From NCBI GenBank assembly GCA_008508345.1, contig QNGE01000863.1, forward strand, positions 55,121 to 119,120: a stretch of 64,000 nt of DNA, read 5' to 3'. Origin of the DNA: Paragonimus westermani (lineage: Eukaryota > Platyhelminthes > Trematoda > Plagiorchiida > Troglotrematidae). Below the pieces are notes generated by a model, which was not told where the DNA came from, did not search any database, and worked only from the letters and a program-made list of their open reading frames with translations. Below are positions 1 through 10,396 of this stretch, one piece after another. Every line of letters starts with the position of its first letter. The first letter of the stretch is position 1. The position numbers were made by a program, and so were the translations under genes.

Positions 1-1814
1 CCGTTCTCATTAAGCAAATCCGTTGACACCCCTCGATTAACCCAAACCACTTCCTCTACCAAAGTAGCCAATGCGAAGCACTCTAATTAAGATTGGTCGT
101 CCCTTACGGTTAGTTGGGCCAATCGCGTTCTTGCCGTCACGTCCAAGAATCTAAGGTGGAAATTCTAATGCACCAAAGTGATTTGCTTTAGCACGTAATG
201 GAAAATCTTGTGCCTAAAATGGAAACAGATATGGAAACTGGTATAGTTACGTTGAGTGCAAATCTTTTAAGTGCACAGATTTGTTCGTACCATTCCTGAC
301 CATCGCTTTTTTCATGGGGCACTGTCATCTTACCTTCAAAGCGACTTCAAAACATCACCGTCAGAATTCATAAAAGTGCGGCATCTACAGTGCTAGGGAA
401 TATCGTTACTGGGCCTTACGTGAGCATATGTTAGCAGCGGTTCTGAGTTAGACAAATAATCTGAGTCAACACTTTGTAAACGCAAAATAGGATGATAATT
501 TTGGCTAACTTTAATTGACAAACTCACGGACCAATAGGTAATTACCTGTCTCGAACCCCGTGCCTGTCTCAGTGCAATAGAAACTGAAGACCGCAAGCTG
601 TGGATACAGTTACCAGTTCACCGTATTGCTTGCTAAAAGCACTTTTTTTAGATTGCAATGGTTAAAGCGGTTGGTTGAGAAATGTGAGACAGACAGGTGA
701 CAATCACCTCGGGTCTTCACGGTGCTTGAGTCACGAAGGGTTCACCTGTTTGATAATTGTCGGACTAATCGCAGCACAGCAAGTTCTTCCTGACTGGCCA
801 CAGTGGTGTTATTCCAGCCGATAAACACGTCTATGACATGGTGTCGACAACGAAATGCTACCCGGTAGCCCCGTGATTCAGAGAACATGGACAACTTGAG
901 GTTCTCGCTGCGTAATAACACAATGAATGGAGTGATTGAGTGGGCAGCGGTCATTGTTTCCGGTATAGGCCTCACAATGGAGGAGGTCTGTTTTTTTATC
1001 CGCACAATCCGTCACTGTTGTCTTAGCATATTTATTCACATCACAAACAGATGGACTCGATGGGATTGGTGTGTCATGGGACACATCCGATCAACCTCCC
1101 TACACAGAATTCAAGTGTTTTAATAAAGCAGACCCTGTTCTGTACAGGTATCTAAGGGTGTACGTTGCCAAACTGTTCAATGCATAAATGGCAAAGCCAG
1201 CGTGAGGTGTGTGCGGTGATTCGTGCGCACCAAGAAGAAAATACCCATTCCTTTGAAACTAAAGGTTATATCTAAGAGGGGGTAACTGTAAGAATTAAGC
1301 AAGTATCAGCAAGCCAAACATATCACGCAGTATGCGGGAGTACATGAACGCTGATTACCTAATGGTCTGGACAGCGCCTTTCAGGTTGATATTTTTGGTT
1401 GCAATGGTTATCTACAATTCGGTATGACTGTTTGAAAAATGAAGTCAGAAATGCTGTGTTACACGACTAGATATCGTTGCATCCGTCTACTGATGAAAGA
1501 ACCTTACCAATGAGAGGGTAACGAGCAATTCATTTTGAGTGCACGGAACGGGCTTGTTGATTCTACTGGCGACCGCTCCGGCATATCAAAGAAGCGCGGA
1601 GTGGTGATTACCTTGGTAACCCTGAATTCTTTGGCCGTGTCCGGTTGATAATGCGTAAGTAACAAGTGTCGTGCAATAGGTGTATTTGTATGGACGGTGG
1701 CGTGACTGCGGGTAACACGGCATCGATTGGTTGCGTGATCTGATGTTTCAGTCACCTAAGAATATGCTGCTTACTTGTGGTCTGTGACCCAACAACAAGG
1801 CATAGCCATGGGAC
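1..1814. other. No gene recognised
   Basis: Short overlapping ORFs occur on both strands (for example at 742-1123), none with a recognisable domain, splice-bounded exon structure or repeated match elsewhere in the window. I see nothing I can support. Confidence 0.5.
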
Positions 1815-2450
1815 GCCTTATTTCTGGACCTTCTGAATCATCGGTTTGTGCACTCCATTTCCAATGTCTTTTCCCAACAGAATTACTTCATTTTTCCTTC
1901 TCAATGCAGCCATATCAGCAGACAATTGTTCCACTGCCTTCTTCATATCTTCGAATGCGTTTATGTCCGTGTCGTCGTTCGCATCAACCGAGGCCACGGC
2001 CCTAACTCCCAATTTGTGCTTCATTTTCGCAAACTCGTCAAGGTTCAACTGACCGGTGACATGGGCAACGCGGACTTGGTCGTGAATCGCTAGTTGGGTG
2101 ACCTCTGACAAACTGCCAAGCCCAAAACGACCGCCGTGATGCTTGACTCAGTTTTAGCAGTAACCTGTCCAGTAATCCTTACAGGGTAGCGGCAAACACG
2201 GAAGGATCCGCCCCTTTTCTGAATCTGGCCGTTTTTAACTGTCACATGACCTCCTGGCTGCCTGTCGAGCTGTCAAACGCAGTTCCCAACATCTCATTCC
2301 CAGTCTTTGCCCTACCCTTCGACAATATCCGCTGGGCTGCTAGCTTCTCGCTGTCGGTTCTAACTCCGACCATGTCAACTAAGTCCTAACAGTCCTCCAG
2401 GAACGCCCGAATGTCTCCATTTTCTAACGGTTCTGGTCAGGGTATCTTCA
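1815..2450 (-). pseudogene. Decayed LTR-retrotransposon gag fragment
   Basis: Read on the minus strand from about 2450 downwards, conceptual translation gives a capsid-like Gag region in broken frames. It starts with ENGDIRAFLEDC, continues as DLVDMVGVRTDSEKL, then TARFRKGADPSVFAATL and GLLDRLLLKLSQASRR, and ends in a 97-codon open stretch (1818-2111) with DQVRVAHVTGQLNLDEF followed by a coiled-coil-like segment (AFEDMKKAVEQLSADMAALR). This order (acidic FLED start, hydrophobic capsid helices, a 'G.DP..FA..L..LLDR..' block, a 'DQVR.A..TG.L...E' block, then a coiled coil) is what I know from Ty3/Gypsy-like Gag proteins of flatworms. In-frame stops follow FLEDC, QEVM and ATL, and there is a frame change near 2110, so it is a fossil. 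No protease, RT or LTR is recognisable next to it. The class (LTR Gag) is inferred from pattern, not from a search. Confidence 0.6.
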
Positions 2451-5400
2451 TCCTCACGTTAATCACGACACTAATTTTTGTGATCGCCAAAGGCGCTTGG
2501 CTTAGAAAACTGTTCATTATACGAAACCCATTACAAAGTATTGGGAGAAGTATAACGCTGACTATGAGATCATTTTACATGGCTGGCTTGTATCCATGTT
2601 CGATGACCTGCAGTGCATCGTGATTTGCTTCAGGAACACGACACACGTATTGCAACTAAACGTTTCCAATGGTTTTCTTCCTGAGGTTAAGGCCTGTTCT
2701 CTAGTTTTCACGCCTATGAGTCGTACTGTACTACTAACAAGAGAAGGCACATGTTATACAACAAGGGGATGTAAGCATGGAACTCCGTGTACTTACGCAC
2801 AAGCGTGTAATTCTTCCATATCTTCTAACCTAGCCATAATTTTAGATAATCCTGAGTCTGGTCCCTATCGAACTCACTGGGCAACTGAGTGTACAAATAC
2901 GTATACCTTTTGTTATTCTAGTAAACCCGAAATCGTACGGTCCTATTTGCACTCTGCCTGTTGCAGCTCGCGCTGTTATTTACCACTACTGCCGGACACG
3001 GGGCAGTTTTGACAGCTAACAATTCAATTTTTGAAGTTTTCTACACAAGCTATCAATCCGATTGCAATGAAATAAGGTCGAGGAATATTTAGTGTGAACT
3101 ATCAGGATTAAATGAAGATAACGAAAGTTTCGGGGCCTACTTGTTTGCCAGTAATCTCATCCAATCGCGGAACTCACAGAACTAATTAAATAGTTCAAAC
3201 TTTCACCTGGTTGTCAGAAGCAGTATATCGGTTTCATGTTGTTCATTGTGGACAGTTTAGGTGTGCATATTGTTACGTCGTTTACTAATTTTTTCATTAC
3301 TGGGTCGTAGTGCAGTGATTTTGTACTCTGCTGTTTATCCTCACTAACCCTGATCCCTCAGTAACACGCAAGAAGGATAGCTGAATGAAACACGTTCTAT
3401 TCGGGATCTACCCGCATCAACTTGAGTAAGACAATGAGAAGAAGAAATTCGTGATTTTCTAAGTTTGCAGTGGATTCGGCCATCAGGCATCATACCCCCA
3501 CCCCCGCTCTACGTGTTCAAAAACAGCTTGTGGTGACGTTGTGGCTACCCTGGTAGTTATCAATCGCTTTGTTTTTTTAGTTACGTATCCGTTAGTTTAA
3601 TCACTTCACCCATTGTTATCACCCTACTGGACTTTTACTTAATGTATAAAACTAATCACAAGTCCATGTCTAATCAGAATGTACGAAAGGTTACTCCGGA
3701 GAACGTCAAATGATTTGTATCTTCCCATTGTCTTATTCAAGCTCAACAAGAGGATGAACTGCCTAGTACTTACAGTACCGTCAACTTGTTCGATGACTGA
3801 TTGCAACACTCGGATTAATATAAATCCATAGTCGTGTACCTTCGTATGGAATGCTTTAGTCTAGATGGACTCTGAAATCAAGTCGTAGGAAAAGTGCGCG
3901 TAGACATCCTCTCGTTTGGCTTACTTCCGTCTTGTATTATTCTCCATGCGAATCACGCTTTGCATAACGCGGGTGAATGTTTCTATCGATCATAAAATTG
4001 TTCAATTAGAACACGGCTTGAGCAGCTGACTAATCCAGTGGTGAAAAGGGAGGGATTTAATTCGGCCGGTTTAAAACACACCAGTTATCTCCTACTAAAC
4101 CACGAGGAACAAAGCGATTAACACTACTCGATTATGTACAGTCGTCCCCCTTTCAGGGTAGACTATCTTCAGCAATTGTAAATAGAGCAAACATAGGTCT
4201 TTACTAAGAACTAGGTTAATATTGTGCGTCTGAACAAATTTGGAAGAAAACTCTCTTCTTCTTACAACGTTTCATCTTGATGGGAAAACCAAACTTTGGT
4301 GATAACTTTCTTCAACGTTCAAAACAACAATTAAATGTGTGAGGCATAAAACCGGTTGTTCCGCCATTCGGCTGCAGGAGATGTACATCTAATATCTGTC
4401 TGTTACTCCCGTCCGTCTTTTCCTGCTGGTACCAAGCTCTCCTTTCCGTCTTGAATTAAAGAATGCTTGTGCATTACATCATTCAGAACATGCTCTCACT
4501 TAGTCCACTTGTTTAGATGTAAATCATACAGACTCCTTAATGTTATGAGGCGTGATGTAACATTTGTTCGACGAGAGAAAAGCACGTGGCCTTGTGCCCA
4601 GTAAATGAGGAAATGATGACTTAAATTGTCACGCACATATACCAATGTGGTCAGTCCTCAACGGTGTACGTATTCCTTGCTATGGGTTTGTGAATTTCGG
4701 TTGTGATTGGATAGCTGTATCCCTCACGCTTTGACTATCTTTACTTTGTAGCATCGTTCAGGTGACTCCACTAACCCCTGAGTCACTGCTACGGAACTGT
4801 TTCAGACGGAGCGAGAGCAAACAAAATCAGAAGTACAGTCTTGAAAACCGCCACATCACAGCTGTGTCCTAATCACTTCGTGACGCATATGCCAACAATG
4901 GTGAAGTGTGACCTTCGTACCAGTTTAGTAGAAACACATTTTACAAACACCTGTTGTGGAATGAGTAGCTTTTTTAAATGACCTAGAGTAACAGCATAGA
5001 ATGCGTAACATAACACCGCCGCTGACGAGCTAAGCAAGTGAATTTATGGTTGTAGTTGTGGCGTAAAATATCTGCCCGCAGTTAAGTTCCATCAAACAAA
5101 AATTGCATTTTGAAAACCCGCTTAGACCACTACAGTCTGAATATTCTAGACGAGTTTGGCATAATCACAGAATATCTAGTTGAGTTCGACTACTGTGAAA
5201 TGTGTGTATTCTATTAAGTTTGCCTGAATGTCATTGTCACTGACATGAGCTGGGATGTGTTGGTTCATACGTGTGTGGTGCTAAGAACTGGCCCACATTG
5301 TTCGTCTCTTATTGCTCGTCAGAATTCCCCTGTTGATTTGATTATTGCATAAATTTATTTAGTTGTGATGTATTCACAGCATTAAAACGTACTATGTTGA

Positions 5401-6158
5401 CGCTGATGAACACCTTGATGGGAGCTGATTATATCACACTTAACCGGCTAGTGGCTTGCGAGAAACAGGCCAGCAAACAAATTTACACTTATTATAAGTC
5501 AGACTATACACTACTCGCAAGTTATCGCGGCTGAAATTTTCCATCAGTGTGGTAAACATTTCGTTGGATACGGCGTATATGGACCACCGAGTGTAGCCCG
5601 AGCATTTTCATTACATAAGTAATAAGTTGTATACTAACAGGTTTCCCAAATATTTGGCGAAGGACAATTGCGTTGTCCGCACATTCAGTTCATTAGATAC
5701 GGACCAACAAACGGACATAACAGTGTTTACACACAGAAATTCCATTTACATCTTTCGTGCAGGCCTATGATTCACATAGCAAAGTGACTCCTGAGCGCCT
5801 GTTGTAAACCCTCACTTTGATCGGTAACTGGACATCCTTGTGACGTGGCAGATGACGAGAATATGTGCGTGCACTATATGTTTTCGGCTGATGGGGTGAA
5901 ATTAACTAGGTAGACGAAACAATAACCGATCTCAAGCTGTCTACCTGCAACAATAAGATTAGTGGCATGGCCAAAGCAATTCCGTAGTAACGTATAATCT
6001 GAGAGTGTAAGGTATGTAACATATGGCCAGGCTATACCGTTTTGTGTGTTTGCAAAAGGGTTAAGTAAACTGTCATCCACGCAATCTATATCAGTCAGCT
6101 TACAGTCTGGCAGACGCTCTATTCGGAGATCATTTGAAGCTTATTGTTTTTTTTTCAG
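2451..6158. other. No gene recognised
   Basis: The longest open frame is 138 codons (2596-3012, +). It is cysteine-rich, has no recognisable fold, and is within what chance gives in 64 kb. No repeat copies of this stretch were noticed elsewhere in the window. Probably intronic or intergenic. Confidence 0.5.
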
Positions 6159-6289
6159 AATATAACCAATCAAGCAAATGAACAGAAAAAGAAAGTTGGG
6201 ACCTTCCTGTCGAACGTCACTTGAAATGCAGGAAGCTCAGAGTAACCGCCCATTTAAGCGCTTTCAGACAGCAGGTTGGGTAACCAAAT
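6159..6289 (+). CDS. Candidate first coding exon, product unknown
   Basis: A strong acceptor (uninterrupted T tract ending in TTTTTCAG, AG at 6157-6158) is followed 131 bases later by a consensus donor GTAAGT at 6290. Inside, an in-frame TAA precedes ATG at 6178, after which 37 codons stay open to the donor: MNRKRKLGPSCRTSLEMQ..., basic and serine-rich, ending WVTK with phase 1. That is the layout of a 5' UTR plus start-codon exon, or of a spliced-leader acceptor, since flukes trans-splice. I recognise no family. No partner exon was found, so this may be a chance pairing of splice-like signals. Confidence 0.22.
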
Positions 6290-7625
6290 GTAAGTCATCT
6301 TTTGGTCTAGGTACTTCACAGCTACTGACTTGTAAGACCAGCGCTGATACAGTGTTCACTTGTTTATCTTGTTTGGCCTATTAAGCCTTATAGTCTTGAA
6401 CAGACTGTTTGTAACTGCAATTCAGTCAGTGCCAGTCCCTGGTGTATTTTGCCTCATGAATTCTTAGCCAACACTCGCCCTTAAACTCTACAAAATCGAC
6501 ACAACTAAGCTTCCGACGTGTATGCAGTCCTCTGCTGAGAATGATTTCTACGCAGCAAATTGCATAACCAGTGAGGTGTATTCTCAACACCAATTTGAAG
6601 CACTTGTTTCAACTTATCATACCTAGACAGGTTGGCTATCAGCGCTGTACTGTTGTCGCTCAACTTCCAACTAGTTATTTTAAGGTTTATGCGCAGATGT
6701 TTTCTAGATCATCCGTAAAACAAAGCAGGCAGAGCAAACGGTATTATCTCAATTAAGTTTTTCATTCCAGAATGATTGACAGTCTTGAACGAATTGACAT
6801 CGCTTTTTCCAATGATGACTTGTGGATTACATATTACAACTGTTTGTGATGTCATGTTTAATTCACAACCTAGGCATCCTGAAGTAAGTGTAACTACAAC
6901 TGATCACTACTGTTGGTAAGTCGTATCCGAACAGCAAACTTGCAATATAGCTGTCTTTTTCCGAATTAGGACGACCATGTTGCGCGTTCAGCATGCGGAG
7001 TATGAAAAGATCAGTACAAATTTGCTTGAATTCCACTGGACTGCAAGCTTTTGAGAGACATGCAAATATAGAAATATGCAGTCTTTATGGTCTTTGTCGA
7101 CAAAGTTTGACAGATAAATCATACAACCGACATGCACTAGAATCCGGTCGAACAAGCTTTGCTCCACCCTAGAGGTAAATGAGAGTCCCAATCTGGTTTA
7201 ATCACGGGATATGACATTATCTTCATAAGCTAAGCTGAGAAAGAACCGTTAATTTTGTTTGCACGTATACACCATTGGTAGGTACCAGAAAACGTTAGTC
7301 AGACTGACTTGCTCATCCATTTGTCAGAGAGTACGACTAATCAAAACGTTAAAGTCTGTCACTTGTCTTCTGACTAAATGTGACTAGGGAGCGGAGGATA
7401 TGAGAATGAAAATGTGATCTGGTTAAAAATCCCCAAAGTACTCATCAGAAAAATGGTGTAGCGAACAAGCTCGTTTTCGGTTATTCATCATCAGGCCAAA
7501 TACATAACATTTATATGAAACAGAGTTGTCATGGCAAAGCGAACAAAACAAATGGCAAGTTCAAGTGAGGTCAGACACGTCATAGGCACACACGGAGACG
7601 ACGTTTTGATACGACTATGTCACCA
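6290..7625. other. No gene recognised
   Basis: Nothing supportable on either strand. Confidence 0.5.
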
Positions 7626-8279
7626 TTATGACGTAACTGGAACCATGGTGTTTTGATCAGTCGTGGTGTGGATGTTTGGCCATGGCACTTTATCCTTTAA
7701 CCGTAAACACAGGTCTGGGGTAGAGGTGAAACAAACACGTAGGTTGGCAGCATAGAATGTTCTATTGATAGCAGTATTAAGTATCCTAGTGACTGTTTCG
7801 GCGAGTGTATCCCCCTTGAATGGTAATGAAATAAATACTGACTTCTTTTCCGCTAGAGTCATCTTATCTTGTTTCTCGCGACGTTCCATAGTCTTGTCTA
7901 CAAAACGTTCTGGATAGCCATTTTGTGAGAACAGTGTGCTTGGAAACGTTAATTCAACGGAGACCGTATCCCATGTACATATTCTCATGGCTCTATTGGT
8001 CATGCAGTTTATGAGATTTCTCTTCTGTCTTAGAGGAACAAGGCTGTCAAAATGGATATACTGCCCATTCCAGGTCTCTTTCCTATAGATTTTACGTTGA
8101 ATCGATCCATCAGCACGCCGCTGGATGAGTACTTCCGGAAAGGCTAGTTGATCGTTACGTTCAGCTTCTAGTGTGAATGTTACGTTTGTGTGGACCGAGT
8201 TGAAAATTGCTAAGATATCCGTTGGATTAGCATTCTCGCCAACTATACATACGATATCATCCACAAAAACGGTGAAGCG
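7626..8279 (-). pseudogene. Penelope-like element RT fragment
   Basis: A 212-codon open frame on the minus strand begins at the catalytic core and runs through the RT thumb. The string FVDDIVCIV contains the motif C aspartates (FVDD in place of the usual YVDD). It is followed by the conserved blocks ERNDQLAFPEVLI (usually LPFLD), IYRKETWNGQYIHFDS and LINCMTNRAMRI, then NGYPERFV and FISLPFKGDT. These are hallmarks of Penelope-like elements, retroelements with an RT joined to a GIY-YIG endonuclease. A TGA stop lies just upstream at about 8280, so the N-terminal RT motifs are missing, and below 7626 no GIY-YIG domain is recognisable. It is a truncated, decayed copy. The thumb blocks match the elements at 17.6-18.1 kb and 25.2 kb better than the one at 45.7 kb, so I place it in that subfamily by inference. 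Confidence 0.85.
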
Positions 8280-9140
8280 TCAGGAAAGAGAAAAATGAAG
8301 AGCCGACAGCTTCACGGACTAGCTATTGACTGGTACACATTTCCAAGTCAGAGGAGGTTTATAACTAACAGTGCGGGCGATCACGAACTCTCTAACCAGG
8401 TAGGCGGCACAGTTGCCTAATGGAGTAGCTGGTGCTTACAAAGCCTGTAGTTATGTCATTGCCTGGTCACCTTGTTTTTTTCAATCTTCAGAAGTCACAC
8501 TGAGCTATGCACAGTATGGCAGACGCTTCACTGACATACGGATTAACAGTGAAGATCCTGATTATCAGCCTTGAACCCGCATATTTTCATGATTCAATTG
8601 CAAGTGCTGTCGCGCAAAACGATTGCAGCTGCAGGGTTGTGAAAAGTAAGCACGTCTTGCGTTCACACACAGTAATGCGCCGGCGGTTGGGGTAAACCGC
8701 TGGACGATGGGACTGTTCATGTTTCGAGGACAACATTTCTCCTGATTGCGGAGAAAGCCGTGTTGCAACTATAAAAATAATGTTGTGCAATCATCGAATG
8801 ATGCCTCGATAAGTAAGCATTCACACGCAGCAACTGATGGGACATGTAACCTCAATGAATATCACCGTTTTTATTCTGCTAGCTCGCTTTTGAACCATCT
8901 GGCCTCAAGGCAACAGTAAGAGCCAGACCCCTCCGTTCCAGTGTTAACCCATGCGGTGACTAGGGTTCAACCTCCAGTAGCTGAAGGGATACATTTTGCT
9001 GATGAATTCTACTATTAACGGAACTCGCGTCTGGTCAAAATCACAACTGGATGGAAAAAATTCGCCATTCATGACCAGTCATATTCCTATTGACGAAATC
9101 TGACAGCACGTGAGTTCGACTGGACAAATCTGAGCTTACT
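8280..9140. other. No gene recognised
   Basis: A pyrimidine-rich acceptor-like site ends at about 8491, but no frame after it is convincing. Otherwise nothing. Confidence 0.45.
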
Positions 9141-9207
9141 CCGAGGTGGTTGAAACGTAGAGTATTACAACTTGCTCGTAACGTTGTGTTACTCTCAATC
9201 CGTTTAT
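9141..9207 (+). repeat. Retroelement 3'-end repeat (family B)
   Basis: The segment GAGGTGGTTGAAACGTAGAG followed by TTACAACTTGCTC and ending CAATCCGTTTAT recurs at 13468-13510 (+, short) and at 40203-40289 (-). The GAAACGT-containing terminus is typical of 3' ends of fluke PLE and non-LTR elements. The parent element is not identified. Confidence 0.65.
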
Positions 9208-9570
9208 CAAAACTTGAAAACGCTGACGTTAAGTGAACCATGAACAAAAACTTGCATTCGCTTGATAGACTGTTAAATACTCGTCGTTTTCGAAGCAATT
9301 TCGTACTGTGCGCAGCCGTTAGTGTTCAACATCTGTCTCGACCACCCGTTAACACTGTTAACAATATTGTTTGTAATGTGAATTAACTGTTGGTCAGGGA
9401 TTTGATCGATATACATAGGGTGGCATTCGTGTTGTTGTGGCTCGATACGGACTGTACGACCGGCTTCTGTCGAAGCACACATTTTATTTAAACTCTCTTG
9501 ATGGAGCTCAACAGCAGTGCAAATGATAACCACAAGATGAATTATAACCCAGATCCATTATATGTATCTG

Positions 9571-9588
9571 TATATATATATATATATG
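9571..9588. repeat. (TA)n microsatellite
   Basis: An uninterrupted TA dinucleotide run flanked by GTAT sequence on both sides. Confidence 0.85.
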
Positions 9589-10117
9589 TATAATTAGTAA
9601 ACATAAGCCATTAGCCCAACCATAGAACAGTTAGGTATAGTAGCATGCAGGTTAAGCTTAGTTTGTCAAAACATTTAGAGCAGAGATAAGGTGGATATCA
9701 TACAAACTAAACTGGCTACCTTAAAACACGAGCTTCGACTGACTTTGAAATTACAGAATTCCTTAGACCCACTGAACAGTGTTTTCTTTACTGATCAGCA
9801 CTTAAGGACTACGAGTATGTTTGAAGTCATCAGACCGTGTCGGACGAAATCCTTAACTGATGATGTAATACACCGTTTTCGCTCGTTTTTGATTCGCATG
9901 TATATTGTGCAGAGGAGAAACTTAAATCTTTGATTATAAGGCAATAGTACACATCAAGGTCAACAAAGAAACAATTTTGCTGTGCTGACAAACGTATACA
10001 ACATTCCAGTAAATAAATAACCACTCGCAACTCATACGTAAGCACCAGTACATGCAAGTTATTATCGGATCATGGAATAAAAACCAATTTCACCATGTTA
10101 AAGTTTGAGGGGCTTAC

Positions 10118-10396
10118 CACCTCCTTGTGAGACTGCCAAATAGGGAAATCGTAAAAAGTTGCCTAAACCAATAGAATAACCACTGCATGAGAGCACTGTC
10201 TCTGTTGAACTGGCCCAAACACCACGTTTACGTTTCTCTCCCAAGAGTATCATTATTTGGGTCCTCGAGTCCACTGAATCACATTCGTTGACTGATAGAA
10301 CTGATGACAATGTTTGTATATCACCCACACGGTATTCCTCATGTTGTTCACTTGAACAGTTTACATCTTCGGTTGGCATTCTTCCAATGTAGTCGT
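10118..10396 (-). CDS. SLC6 sodium:neurotransmitter symporter, N-terminal/TM1 exon
   Basis: SLC6 proteins are plasma-membrane transporters that couple Na+ (and usually Cl-) entry to uptake of amines, GABA, glycine or other amino acids. This exon encodes an 87-residue N-terminus if ATG at 10379 is used. Residues 51-60 (KRGVWASSTE) match the pre-TM1 W-containing segment. Residues 66-80 (SGYSIGLGNFLRFPY) are the signature TM1 with its unwound GLGN and gate arginine (R77). SQGGG matches the loop before TM2. The preceding 50 residues are a polar, acidic cytosolic tail. A pyrimidine-rich acceptor (CCCCTGTTCAG) abuts 10396, and the donor GTAAGC starts at 10117, splitting the third glycine codon (phase 1). 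Downstream exons would lie at lower coordinates; I could not find them, which fits very long fluke introns. Most animal SLC6 proteins have GNVWRFPY; here it is GNFLRFPY, so the substrate class cannot be assigned. Start choice is moderate: it is the first ATG after the acceptor. Confidence 0.82.

Noticed and set aside
2596..3012. 138-codon cysteine-rich ORF
   Set aside because: No recognisable domain, and of chance-compatible length.
8469..8570. Strong acceptor-like tract ending in TTCAG followed by a short open frame
   Set aside because: The only open frame stops after about 26 codons with no donor or family match.
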